64,000 nt of DNA from Parus major (lineage: Eukaryota > Chordata > Aves > Passeriformes > Paridae). Positions 1 to 12,400 of the stretch are shown here, in pieces (within the stretch, counting starts at the first letter, position 1; the number at the start of each line of letters is the position of its first letter). The translations under genes were made by a program, and so were the position numbers. Under the pieces are notes generated by a model, which was given only the letters and a program-made list of their open reading frames with translations, ran no database searches and was not told the origin of the DNA. The stretch is from the NCBI RefSeq assembly GCF_001522545.3, contig NC_031769.1, forward strand, positions 12,445,090 to 12,509,089, read 5' to 3'.

Positions 1-1438
1 CTTTCCTTGCTCAATACCAGTGATTTAAGTCTACAATCATCTGATAGCTTTTTACAGGTTTTTATGTAATTAGCAGCAGTTCATCTGATGGTACAGCTCA
101 CAGCTGACAGGCATGCATCAGCCAAAACCTCTATCTGGTTTTCCAGCTGGTGAGAGACATTTCAGGGACATGAGATAAAGTCCATTTATCTATTCAGCTT
201 CGTTTGTGCTCATTGTCTGAAAGAGAGGTGGCATGGGCAGGTGTTACAACTCTGGCTCTGGGGTCACATCATGGTTTTACACAGCCTGCAAATCAAAGGT
301 GCAGAGGAACCACCCATTTGTGGAGGCTCAGGCAGAAGGAGTCATAGCTGCTACTAAGCCAGCACTGTACTGAAACACCTATTTTTTATTGTTTTTTGAT
401 GACTTTTTTTTTAATAAACATTCCTTTAGGAACAAAATTGCCCCTGACTTGGATCTCTTGTTTAATATTTTTTGGACTCATTAGTGTGTTTTTGCATATT
501 TAGTATGCATTATATCAAAAATATCTTTTTCTTGTTTGCACACACCTTCTGGGATGCAGTTTTTTGGTAGCTCAGAATTAGCCTAAGAAAATAGTCACTG
601 AATTTTGCCTGTCTTGATAATTTTGCCTAGTGGAGAACTCATAAAGTTCATAGTTAGATGGATTTGTGTATACTTTAGGAACAAAGCCATTCCTTCATAA
701 AGCTTCATTGGGTTATCTTGGATTTTTTATTGATGGGGATCATGATCCTTTTAAGGCTCATAAATAAACATTCTACATTTGAAAGTGGCCATGCTTCTGC
801 TCCTGTGGTTGTCACTCCAGTGTGCTTGTCGTTGTTGTTATCGTGCTTATGTGGAGAAAGTAACAGCACAGAGAAGGGGAGGCTGAGAAATGGGTACCAG
901 AAACTGGTAACTAACCACAGCAGCTCATTAACATTTGTTTAGCTATCTCTGAACTGCCTGAGCCATTAGGTGTGTGGTTTTATTACAGTCACCTGCAGTA
1001 CATATGGAGTTGAATATGTCAACCTATTCAGCACGTGAGTTTGTACCCATAGCACAGGGGAATAATTGTGTGATTTCAGTCTTTACCATTTTGGCAGCCT
1101 GCTTTTTCTGTCACCAAAAGCAAAAATTAACCTGTCATTAAGAATGTCTCACATACCCAAAGGGATAGAAAGATTGACCACTTAGGATATTTTTTAGTTT
1201 AATGATCTAGAAAGATGCTTTGTTACTGAAGAAAAGTTAGAACTTTTAGTTCTTTACTTCAGTAGTTAAGATAACTCTCCAGAATCATTCTCAAGAAAAA
1301 CTTTTATTTCTCCTCATGTGTTTTATTACGTCTTGGATTGACCTAAACTGCCTTCATGGCTGAATAAAATGTGGCAAGTCCTATAAAACTTATTAATTTC
1401 TTATATTTAAAGAACAGGTAATAGAGAGTGTCAAACAC
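1..1438. other. AT-rich noncoding stretch, nothing recognised
   Basis: I see no exon, RNA gene or identifiable transposable element here. The only sizeable open frame (positions 718-942, 74 codons) resembles nothing I know and is of chance length. Scattered AATAAA hexamers, for example in the T/A-rich stretch near 415, are expected in DNA this AT-rich and are not supported as polyadenylation sites by any upstream exon. Confidence 0.7.
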
Positions 1439-1457
1439 AAAAAAAAAAAAAAAAAAA
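1439..1457. repeat. poly-A tract, 19 A
   Basis: An uninterrupted run of 19 A residues. It could be the tail of an old retroposed sequence inserted on the plus strand, but the preceding 200 bases match no SINE, LINE or mRNA that I recognise, and I saw no flanking target-site duplication. I treat it as a simple repeat that is probably length-variable. Confidence 0.85.
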
Positions 1458-1779
1458 GTAACCCAAACAGCACAGATAATGACAAGGCATTTGTATTTTT
1501 AATACAAACAGAAACAGAGAAATACTGAAGCAGCCTTTTCACTATATCTCCAGGTTCCCATACTCAGCTTCAGAAGTCCTTTAGCCCTGACCAACTTCCA
1601 ACAGCAAGGCTGCAAATTGAATCTCTGATTAAAATATGACTTTACTCCTCAAGGGAAGTTAAAGGATAAATTAAGGAAGCAGATGCAACATCTTATTGGT
1701 CTTGTCAGTGTCTTGAAACACCAGCACTTAACAAGAGAAAACAAAATATCCAGCACCTAAGAGCGAACTAATGAGGTGG

Positions 1780-2323
1780 GAGGAGGAGGAGGTGTCAGGG
1801 CAGAAGGGATGGCTGCTGTGGGGAAACCTTTCACTTCTGGGGCTGGGTGAGTGCTGAACCTCTGCTCTGTCTCTGCAAGGACACAGGGTCTCTCTGGAAG
1901 GGGGCTGCTGCATTGCTCCCACCCCCACAGGGGCCAGCAGCAGCAATTCCCTGGGCCAGGCATTGCTGGGCCAGCACCTGGGAGAGCAGGAGGGGTTTCT
2001 GCAGGATGTGCAGGGTGCACAGCCACCAACAGGGCACATCCAAACTGACCAAGTACAGTACCAGCAGCACCTGGCACTCTTCTGAGTTACCTCATCAGAC
2101 AATAACATGGTTTTCCTACTTTGTTATTGCTCTCTCCCTGTTTCCTCAGGGAAGGCAGGAGAACTCAGCCATGGAAAGCCGATTCTGCCAGAGGTCTAAC
2201 AGCAGGCCCCCTCAGGCAGGAAGGCAGCACAGTGGGCCCAGTGGGAAGAAGCAGATGGATAGAAAGCCAACCTGCTCTCCAAAACTATTTAAATCTAAAT
2301 GCTGCTTTGCTGTGGCTTGTTAA
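1780..2323. other. GC-rich pocket with overlapping open frames
   Basis: A GC-rich island in AT-rich surroundings, rich in CAGCAG, CCTGG and TGCAGG words but poor in CpG. Long frames are open on both strands (plus 1847-2323, 158 codons; minus 1728-2108, 126 codons). That is what high GC content gives by depleting stop codons, and neither product resembles a known protein. A good 3' splice-site-like sequence (long pyrimidine tract ending in TTTCCTCAG at 2149) is followed at 2171 by a Kozak-like GCCATGG. No matching donor or polyadenylation site makes a clear exon, so this is more likely an old degraded repeat or a chance GC pocket than a gene. Confidence 0.5.
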
Positions 2324-3477
2324 AGGCCATATAAAGTCATGGAACATTTAGTCAAAAAGAGGGGTCATGATGAAGGGCAAAAAGTAATGCCAAAAAGTGA
2401 AAACAGAAAGTCTTTTGTAAATGAAAATATAAGCCTGATAAAGGCTGAGATAACTCTGCATCTACCCCTTGAACATTGTGAACCCACACTGCTAAGAAGG
2501 GAGTTCCATGGAACACCTAAATTGGTAAAAGTAGACTTTTTGATGCTGATTTTCAGTTCTAGGGTCAAAGTTTGCCTTTTACCATGGCAATAGGACATAT
2601 TCTAAGTAAAACTACCCTTGATTCATCTGAGGACTGTAGCAGGATGAGAGCAGAGCTCATTAATTTTAAGGTAAGATGAAGCAGATAACTGACTTGTATG
2701 CAGTACTCCACTGATTTCCCTGATGGACTATCTTGTATCTAATGTGCTGAAAATTCTGGTCACTTCAAAAGATCTCCAAATTTCTGCTAATCACTAATCA
2801 CTGAATACAAACATTCTTCTAACTGCAAAAAAAAAACTTACTGTGGGTCTGGAAATAGATTCAAGCCAGGACCAGCATCATCTTAGCCTGTCAAAATAAT
2901 AGTGTAGGTAATAACTTGCATGCTTGCAGATTGATATACAAATGAGTTAGGGTAAGCATTAAGATAGACATTTTAGTAATAATCTGCCCACAGACAAATT
3001 TCCCCAGGAAGGAAATATGCCTTAAATAGTAAACACAGAAACTGAGCCTTCAAGGTTATCCTCTCAGTGGACAAGTTGGATAAAAACATTCATCCTTTCA
3101 TACATTCATATGTACAAAATTTCAAACCTGTGAGATATACAGTACAAACATAAGGAACTAGCATTTAGGGCACAATTTTCAGTTAAAATAGAGGTTGGTG
3201 TTTGTGGTATAGGTATAAAGTTATGAATACCCAAAAAACTACTGAGTTGTGTATAGAAAAGAACATGAAAGTCCAAGTGAGGCTGAATAAGAGGGAAAGA
3301 ACTATTAAGGAATACAATTTCCAAAGTTCAAGTACAAAACAGGATTCAAAAATACATTGATTTTTTCAGTCCTTTATGTGGTATAGCATGTTTATCATAT
3401 GCTTAGTGTTTTATGGGACTGGTAGTCTGAGTGCTCTGCTTGGATGATCACTTACTGCAATTCAGCGTGAGCTGACT
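2324..3477. other. noncoding stretch, nothing recognised
   Basis: AT-rich sequence with no recognisable exon, repeat family or structured element. A run of nine A residues near 2827 is the only simple-sequence feature. Confidence 0.65.
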
Positions 3478-3545
3478 GAATGTGACTTCCCCAAGGTATT
3501 GCTCCAGGTCACATAAAAAATATGATGACCAAAGCCAGAATTTTT
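3478..3545 (-). mobile_element. possible MIR-type SINE scrap
   Basis: The string GTGACTTCCCCAAGG, followed after a 12-base interruption by GTCACATA and then AAAGCCAGAATTT, resembles the complement of the MIR 3' region (GTGACTTGCCCAAGGTCACAC, then GCAGAGCCGGGATT). The match is short and broken, so the call is tentative. MIR elements are ancient tRNA-derived SINEs shared among amniotes, so only strongly decayed copies would be expected in a bird. Confidence 0.3.
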
Positions 3546-6500
3546 ATTTGGAAAATCTTCCTAGCACTTACAGCCTTCCTTACTGACCAAACTAATAATC
3601 ACACCTTGTTAAAGGCTGTCAGAAAATAAATCCAGTCAGTTTCAATGCCAGCAATAGCACTGAGGCACATTATGCACATGGTTGTTTGAACGACAAAGAC
3701 TCTTGCAGCAGCAAATGAAACTATATTTCCTGGATCTGGCACTTTTTCATGCCATCAAATTACTGACTCACATCTACATAATTTCTGTCTTCATTACCTG
3801 CTTTAAGATATCTGAGACACATGCAAAATCTGCAACTCTTTTCTCTCCATTCCTGGCTCAACTGCTCCTATCATCTTGTGCTAAATTTCTAGTGTTTTTT
3901 AGCACCTGGACAATGGCAGGAATTTTAGCTCCATCTTTCAGAAGTCTCCTGTAGCTCTCTGGAAGAGCAGGTACCTGAGTCCCATATCAGCAAAGCTGAC
4001 ACAGAGGAACAGGTATTTTAGTGTTCCTTCTCTGACTTTTCTTGCTTTGGCTTGAAAGGGACCAAACTTGGGAAGTAACTGAGCATGTTCCAGAACTCAG
4101 ATAGCAGTGGGATGAGCACTGATAAATAGAGCACCCAGTATTCCCATCCTTGATTTAAAGAGCAATTGTAGATGACATGATATAAATGATATGGTATTTT
4201 ATGATACAATTTCCTATGGGATATGACTTCGATAATTTCAGAATCCCATTGAAGTTGAATATCAAATGTCAGAGGAAAAAATATTGAAAAATTATTTTTA
4301 TAAAAACGTGATTACATGCTGAAAGTGAGAGAGCAGATGGAGCCTTCTGCTTGAAAACAAAGGCAAAGCATTTTATTTTCATGTCAAAGTATAACCCAGC
4401 AAGCAACTTGCCTTTTCGCAATTTCTGTTCATGTATTGGTTTTAGGTTGGAGTGAGGGGTTATGTATGTCTTTGAACAGTAGGAAACATATCTACCATGT
4501 CCAGAAGTGAAAGGGCCTAAAGCAGGAATAACTGTGTGAGCAAAGCTGACTGTGGATAACAGCTGGATGCTGGTCTAAACCAACAGGCAACAAAACACCA
4601 CAGGAGAAGGAAGGCATAGGTATCCCAGTGTTAGAGTTGCTGCAAGCTACTCTAAGTTTGTGGTAAAAGCACAAAGGATAAAATAGAAATGTAGAATTAG
4701 TATAATTTAAGAAAATCTTATGTGTCTTGACCTGCAACTGACACTAGCTTTAAGTTGTGCCAAAGAATCAGCTCTGACTCTTATGCTACCAAAATACTTT
4801 CTCCTCCAAACAATGGAATTATCTCCTCCCACACATACCAAGATTCTCTAGAAGTTCAATGTAACTCAGTACATGCAAGGATTTGGGCAACATTCACTTC
4901 ATATTTGTAAGTTGAAGTAATAACAAGGGAAAGCACTCTCTTGGGGAAAGATACGAAATGTTTCCACCAGAAAAAGGAAAGAAAAAACCTAAAGATAACA
5001 ACAAAAAAATAGTGCAAAATGTGTCAAATGGCTTAAAGGAGTATACCCTGCAAAATCCTCTGCTCAGCCCAGTGTCTCTTGCCTTGGGGACCTTACCCAC
5101 AAGGGAGTATTACTCATTTTTTAAGAGTTTTAAGTGCCAGCCTTCTTGGCTTGTGGGTTTCTACACTGGCTTTAGTCCTGTGCAGTCGTTATTTTAAACC
5201 CTGACTGAGATCACAGGTGTCACTGGGAGGTTTGTTCCCAAGGAACATTCCTGACTCAGGTCCTTTGGCAGCCTGAACACACCAAGCCCCAGAATGGCCT
5301 GGTGTTACCAAGCAGGAGATTGTACAAGTGAAATGAAGATGCTTAAAGTCAAGGTATTGCCTTTAATTTTTTATCTCTACTGCTTATCTTGACATTGAGG
5401 CAGAATGTCTTTCTAGAAGATGTGTTACAGCTCCACAGGAAACTTCCCACCAGGGAAATATTGGTGATAAAGCCTATGTGCAACTTTATACAATGGCACA
5501 GACTGTGTGTCATCCAGCTTTCTTTCTGACTTCAGAACAAGTGAATTTAGGACTGCTTTGACGAGGAAGACCAAAATTGAACTTCTGAAGGGATTTTATA
5601 GAATTTCACAGAAGATATGTCCATATAATTGGAAATATTCTAATAGTAAATGTAATTTTAATTATAAGGCATCTAATAATTTAAAAGAGTATATGTTCTA
5701 TGACCTTGATGCTTAATTTACCAATTTGGTTTTCAAATGTTACATACTTTCTAATGACTTCATAGGAGTTCAAATCCATTTAGAATATTCTTTGGAACTT
5801 GAAAATAAAATAAAAAAATCCTATTATAAATTAATAAAGGAAAAAAGTAAATGTTCACTTTGTTATCGTTCACATTGTGTTAAGCATATAGATGATTCAT
5901 TAAAACAAAAAAGAAGAAAATAATTGAGTGGGGATTTATTTTTTTGTTAATCACTCACCCATGGATCTGCATGTGTCTACCAGGTATCAGAATTTATGGT
6001 GCTCATGTGATCATAAGTGGTGATTTAAAGCACAGCAACTATTTTTATTCTCAACTATGCATTCCAGGATGGGGATTTTCCATCACTAAGCCTCAGCTGA
6101 AGGAACCACCAGATAACATTTCTCTCAGCCTTCAGAAATACCACCATATCACAGATTTGTTTGAAATAGGCAATGCTCACTTCATCCTCTAACCCTTATT
6201 CCACAAACCTTCTCTTGTACAATATTTCTAATCTACTGCTTCAGAGTTTCATGCATCTGCAAACCTCCACACTGGAGGAGACACCAGCAAAACTCCTAAT
6301 TCCAAGAATATTCTTTATCATTCACTATGTTTTTCTGCTCAAAATTAAAAAAAAATCTCCCAGTTCAGACATCTGCATGTAAGCCTAGAAAGAGTGAAAA
6401 ACAATTTTTGCTCTCTCACCCACATTTAATGAATTTAAAAGTGAGTGTTGTGTTGGCAAAGGAGAGGAAGGGGGATGGGTGTCCCTCCAGCTGTTTGCAG

Positions 6501-7467
6501 CAATCTTGGTGCAGAGAGAGGCTCACATCCAACTGCTGCAGGCTGGAACAGTCGGACTGAGGGCAGTGAAATAATCCCACAGCAGGTCTAGCTCTCAATT
6601 CTCCCTGATTTTTTTTCGTCAACAATCTTTATTGTTTGTCCTCTGTTTTGGAGTCTCCCTTCAGTAAGTAGGCAACTTTGGAAAGAGTGAAAAAAATTCA
6701 GCTTTAAAAGCAATAGCAGAATTGTTCCATGCTTCCTTCAACTCCTTCCCTCATTCACAGTTCCCTGCTCATATTTTTACAGATTTTGTGTATATTCCAC
6801 CTTTTTGCCAGTTGTCCTGTCACTTCCATGTATTTTAATTTCACATCCAAGTTTCCTATTGTGATATGCATTTGAGAAGGTTTGGAGGCAAGTCATTAAA
6901 AAAAAATGAGCAGTGAGTGGCAGGGTGTATTGACTTCTCTAGATTTACATTTCCCTCAGCATTCACAGAAGTCTAATTGATTTGTGGACCTTGTGAGCTT
7001 TCTCGCTCCAAAAAAATGCTTGTGCATGCAGTCCAATTATACCAGGGCAATTAAGAATTACAATTTAGTAATTTAGTAGTTAGGAATAATAACAGAATTC
7101 AAGACAGAAAGCAATCATTTTTTTCTGGTCTGTTTCTTTTCTAAAAGAGGTCAGAGCCAACACTTCCACCAAGTTCAAGAGGAAGACTTTTCTGCCTTTA
7201 TTATCAAGCAAACACAGTTAAAATACATAAACCAGACATATACAGTCAAAATACATGGACTGTGTTTAAGGCCAAATTTGGTAACTGATCACAAAGAATC
7301 ACTGTTCCTAAATGAGGGCAGAGGTTGTCCCTACAAGACTTTTTATTTTATTTAAAATTCCAGTAAGTGTTGCTGAGTTTATCAAGACTGTTTTGTGCAC
7401 AGAGTACCTCATGCAGTGGACTACTGCTCCACATCTGAGACTGTATGACAGGTCTGCAGCACAAAGA
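3546..7467. other. noncoding stretch, no gene seen
   Basis: No coding exon or repeat family is recognised. The part from about 6850 to 7110 has the even composition and TAATT/AATTA words often seen in conserved noncoding elements (TCTAATTGA near 6972, AATTAAGAATTACAATT near 7049), but nothing in a single sequence proves conservation. The remaining open frames are short and unrecognised. Confidence 0.6.
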
Positions 7468-7490
7468 CAAAACAAAACAAAACCAAAAAA
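7468..7490. repeat. (CAAAA)n short simple repeat
   Basis: About four imperfect CAAAA units ending in six A residues. A second shorter A/C run lies near 7661-7680. No SINE body is recognised upstream of either. Confidence 0.7.
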
Positions 7491-9380
7491 TCCACTGATT
7501 AAATCCTTTCACTGGGCATCTTTCTCCACAGCACTGCTATTGTTTATGCAAAGCTTGCCATTCTGGGACAAAATTAAGACCATCTTTCTAAAATCTTAAT
7601 GCTGAAGTATTTTAGAACACCTGAACACAGCTGGTGGCATAGTCCCAAAAATTACAAGATAAAAAAACAAAACAAACAAATTCCAAGAAAAATATTGAGC
7701 TGGATTTCAGTTTAGCTGAAAAAACCTTCAGGCTTTGGAAGCATCCTCTGCAGAGAACCTAAAGCTCAGATATGTTTCCAGGCAAAAAGAGCCCACTGTA
7801 GAAGGATGCCAAGGGATGGGAACACAGTTCAGTCCCTTGGATTGCCTGAGAGAGGCCACACAAGAGACAGCTGTACAGCCACTCTTCAGCACAGCTGGCA
7901 AACAAGGCAGGGGAAGACAGCAACAGGATCAGACCCAGGTCTGGCTGTATCTGTAATTTCTAGAAACGCTGTATTCCAGAGCAGAACTGCAGTAAATGAT
8001 GGGTGGGAGTGGGGGACTGACTACACACAGAATGATTAATATTTTAATGAGCAGGGAGCCCAAGGAAGTTTTCTAACTCTGCTAACCTCAACCACTTCTT
8101 ATGACTGATAATATCAGGGACACAAAGTGCAGAAAGTAGTTAAAGAATTGCTCCCATGAGGCCAAATCTACACACATTTTCCCTATTCAATTGTACGAAA
8201 CTTGCTTTCAAGGTAAAAGTTCTCCCAAGGCAACTCTCTCGTTCTGTTGGTAGATCCCACATAACCACAGGCTCTAGATTCTCTCTAGGGGAGATTGTGA
8301 GAGGTACAAATGGGAGTTACATGGCCAGATCCCATTATCTCTCAAAGACAATTACATGCTAAACTGCCCTCTGTGCCTTTTATAACCTTCTCTTTTAGAG
8401 TCAGATGTTCCTGATTACAGAGATTATCTACAAAAGGTTTCACAACAGCAGTACTTTGAGGTACTTCTTAAAAACGCTATTGGAAGGTTTGACAGCATAC
8501 ACAAAATATAGAGTAATAATCATGTAGTCTATGGATTGTTTTTTTTAAGAAGCTGACATTTACATGCTAAAATAGGATATATTTTTAAGGAAGCATACCC
8601 TCAGTCTAAAATATATGCAATTGTGGTTTATTCTGTTGCTCCAGTGAATTAAAACATTCATTCTACAAAACACAGATGAGATATAATCTGGGGGGTTGAT
8701 GACTTTTTGCAACATCTCAGAAGACTGAGGGGGAGACTTTGCTGTAAACTAGTTTGCAGTAAATGGAGTTTGCAGTAGAAAATCATGTTCACTATGTGGT
8801 AAAGGGTTACTGTCACTCTCAGCTCTGCGTCTTGCTTTATTTTATTTTTCCTAGTCTAGCTGGCTGTAAATCTTTGAAATTGCATAATGCCAGTTAAGAA
8901 AAATAAAGAGCAAATTGAGATACCAGTATTCATACAGGAATGCTGTTGGCTGGGGCCCCAGATATTTTTTATGTCTCCAGTGATTTGCCTGTAACTGTTC
9001 CAGGAAGTTTGGGAAAAGCTTTGCGTTGACATCGTGCTGCAAGTGCTGGAAAAGCTTTACCCTGGGAAAGACTTGCCTAGTTCAATGTCCTGGGTAGCCT
9101 ATCCTATGACTTTTGTGGACATTCTCAAGGTTAATGAATTTAGCAGAACTCCAACCAATCTCCTCACATACACTTTTCAGAGTAGTTTTACTGAAGGGAG
9201 AGTTAAAAAATTGTTTATTTTTAGTGTTAGTTTTTCTCCTCATTTCTCTCCTCTCAAAGTCTTGGAAATTTTATTTTTCATTTAGTTTTTCTTTCCTCTC
9301 AATGCTCCTATGAACTTCTTAAAGGGAAATAACTTAATATAACATTACTATTAAGAATTTAATATAAATTAATATTGATT
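7491..9380. other. noncoding stretch, no gene seen
   Basis: No exon or repeat is recognised. The interval 8940-9120 has a higher-complexity, slightly GC-richer texture (it includes a GTTGACATCGTG string and two copies of GAAAAGCTTT about 35 bases apart). It could be a conserved element, but this rests on appearance only. Confidence 0.55.
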
Positions 9381-9444
9381 TTAAAAAATAAAATAAAATT
9401 AAATAAAAAAACTAACAACCAAATGAACAAAAACAAACAAAACC
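9381..9444. repeat. A-rich low-complexity tract
   Basis: Imperfect AAAAT units grade into AAAC/CAAA units. This is a simple-sequence region with no adjacent retroelement that I can identify. Confidence 0.8.
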
Positions 9445-12400
9445 ATTTAATTCCTACAATAATTTATTGTCACTTCCAAAATTAGAAGATTAAAGATGAC
9501 TCTCCTCTTCCTAATTCATAGGCTTGGGACTTGTTTTTCTTTTTACAGAAGAAAAAATGATAAAAAAAGAGACACAAATAAAAAGTAATTGTGTAGAACA
9601 CCAAAGGCAGTGGACCATTTAAACTTTGGTTGAGGATGGTGGCCAATGCAGAAGGACAAGTCATCCCAAGAGTTGTCTTCTGAGGAGGGTAAAAAGCATT
9701 AATTGTGTGCGAGGTTCAATGCTCAATCCAACAGTAGAAGATTCAGTGGAATTCCTCTTTTGAGTGGGTATTTATTTCCTAGGAATGATAGTGTTTATTT
9801 TCCATTGTCAGAGGGTGGTCGGGCTCTCCTGACTCGACTGACTCAGAAGCTGAGTGCCCCATTCTGCACAGTTATCAAAGACCTGGGAGCTCACTGCTCT
9901 TCTCTAGGTGCCTGCTCTGACTACAGGAGGAGCTTGATGGCCAGTTTGAACCAGAAATCTTATTTTTAGATCACTAAATTTAGTTAAAACAAAGGTCAGC
10001 TAAATAAATTCTGATATTATGGCTCTTTGTTTCCAAGTTAAATCTGGCAAAACAAAAGGTGTGTAAAAGCAGTAAAAAGATTGTGGGAAGCAGAAATGCC
10101 TTTTCCAATAAAGGTTGGGGACAAAAGTAAGAAATATAATGACCTTGAAGGTTCACAAGAAATTAACTTCTATGGCAATTTGTTCTAAATATGCCAGTTT
10201 TCCAAACTTCTTATTCTTGTAGTACATTTTCTTCATAAATATGTTGTACAGGAAACTTGTTTTTATAACTTCTCACATTTGGCAAATTGAAACTGCAGTG
10301 TCTCATTTTATTTGCTGATATTTTACAGATAGGGGCAAGTAACATCACAGAAACAATGCTGACTGTGTGTACTTGTTGTTTTTAATAAAACTGTCAAACA
10401 CTGAAACCCTGAGAGTGCATAGGCATATTTATAGATTGTTTCTCTCCAAATGGATAGAAAGAATTATTTTTAGAGCCACATTCACAAGTGTAAATCTTGG
10501 GGAAAAAAATCAACTCATTACAAAAAAATTACAGAAAATTAAGACAAGATTTGGACAAAGAAAAGGACAAAGTATTGAATAAATCCTGGAAAAAATATTC
10601 ATTCAAAAAATTATTTAAAGTGAACATTTAAAGTGTATTTTAAAAATAATATGATTCTAGGCAAAAAAAGCAGAAAATGAGCTATTAGAAATATTTTTTC
10701 TTTCCTCTTGGTTGTGGTGTAGCTTCCTACTGTTGTATCAACAACAACAACCAACTGTTGCATTATTCAAGATATCAACTATTAACATTTCACACTCACT
10801 GGACTACAAAAATACAGGTAACTTTTTTTTTAATACAGATAAATATACAAAATCAGATATAGACAGATTATGTGCAAAATCTTAAGTGCAAGAACTTGGA
10901 TCTAGTAGACAAGTACTTAAAATCAGTTCAGAGGTACTGACCAAAAATCTCAGGGAATTTAGCCAGGAAGAGAATCCAGAGGTTAGATCTGCAAAAGTAT
11001 TTAGGCCATTTAATCACAGCAGCTATTTTAGTGGAAGCTGGATGCTTAAATACATTTAAGGATATGGCAATAAAACTGCAAGAGCAGATTAACGACTGCA
11101 GTTCTTAAACTTGCAAAAATAGCTGGTCCTAATTAGTCAGTTTTAGTATGTAAGCCTGCAAAAGAAGCAATACTTTTGGGCACTTATTAGTGGATGTGCA
11201 GAAGCCATCATATTAAGCAAGCATTACCTGAAGCTGAAAGTGTTAAAGAAATGACATCTCAGTCCCATCCTTCTAATTTAATTTAGTCTATAGCCTCAGA
11301 TAAGATTTTAAGTTAAACTTTGTGTAATGTCTTAGAGTGAGAAACTCAAGTGAAATTAGCTTCTTACCTTCACATAAAGAGAACATACCTTCTGCATTTA
11401 TCAAATCTGAAAGCCACATCTACAGTAATATCCTAGGCATCAGAACTACAAGACATGTTTTTTGTGCTCTATATCATCTTCACAAAGGCTGACAGTGTTT
11501 AACCATATGCTTCACTGTGGTTCTTCTACAAGAACAACTGATACATCTAGGTGGTTTTTTTTATATTGATGACAATGAGAAGCTTAAGATGCTCTCCTCC
11601 TCAAGGCTGAAAATTCTCACAGACTTTAAGGACACTTCTTCTCTGAGAGTAGAAATAAACTGGCTCAGTTTAGATGTCAACACAATTAATCATTCTGGGT
11701 TCCCTTGACAGTCAATGGAGATCTATTTGGTGTAGACAGTGGAGTTCAGGTTGTGATTCATTCAATCCTGAAGTACACACTTAAAATAGGTCAGTGAGAC
11801 TGTGCCCTAATAAGGCCTGTTTCTCTTTATGGGCTACAGATGGAGCCTAAGATGATGAACTCAACTGAAGATAGCTGAAGTTAAAATTAATCCATGCCTG
11901 TACTATGCAGTACAAGCTTTGTGGATGTACTCTATCACACCCAGTATCCTTTTTTCCACAGAACAGGATGAAGAAAATTAATTTTCAATTATAAATATTT
12001 TTAAGCTGAGACTCTTGCCAATTTCTCTGTAAAATAAATTTATTATATATATTTTGAGGTAACAGTAAAAATTAGTGTAAACAGAATTTAAAGAATTAAG
12101 GTCTTCAAAGAAAAGAAAATAAAGTAAAAACTAGACTTGGGATTTCAAAAGCAAAGGGATTTGAATGTCTAATGAAACTGAGTAAGCATGTCTCTTGGGT
12201 TTCTTTGGAAGCCTAAATATTAGTAAAGGGAAAATAAGATCAAGAAAATGTTGGCATTTCTTACCATTTCTATACTGAAGAGGGAATGCAGAAAAAATAG
12301 CTTGTTCTTTTTTAGCAAATACATTAATGTAAAGTTGTTATTCATCCGTTCCATCATATTTTATGACTGGAGAATGCAGAACATTCCAGTAGTCACATTC

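Noticed and set aside
747..756. CCTTTTAAGG, a consensus CArG box
   Set aside because: CC(A/T)6GG is expected about five times by chance in a window of this size and composition, and there is no supporting context.
1435..1457. Poly-A tract as the tail of a processed pseudogene
   Set aside because: The preceding sequence resembles no mRNA, no AATAAA lies at the right distance, and no target-site duplication was seen.
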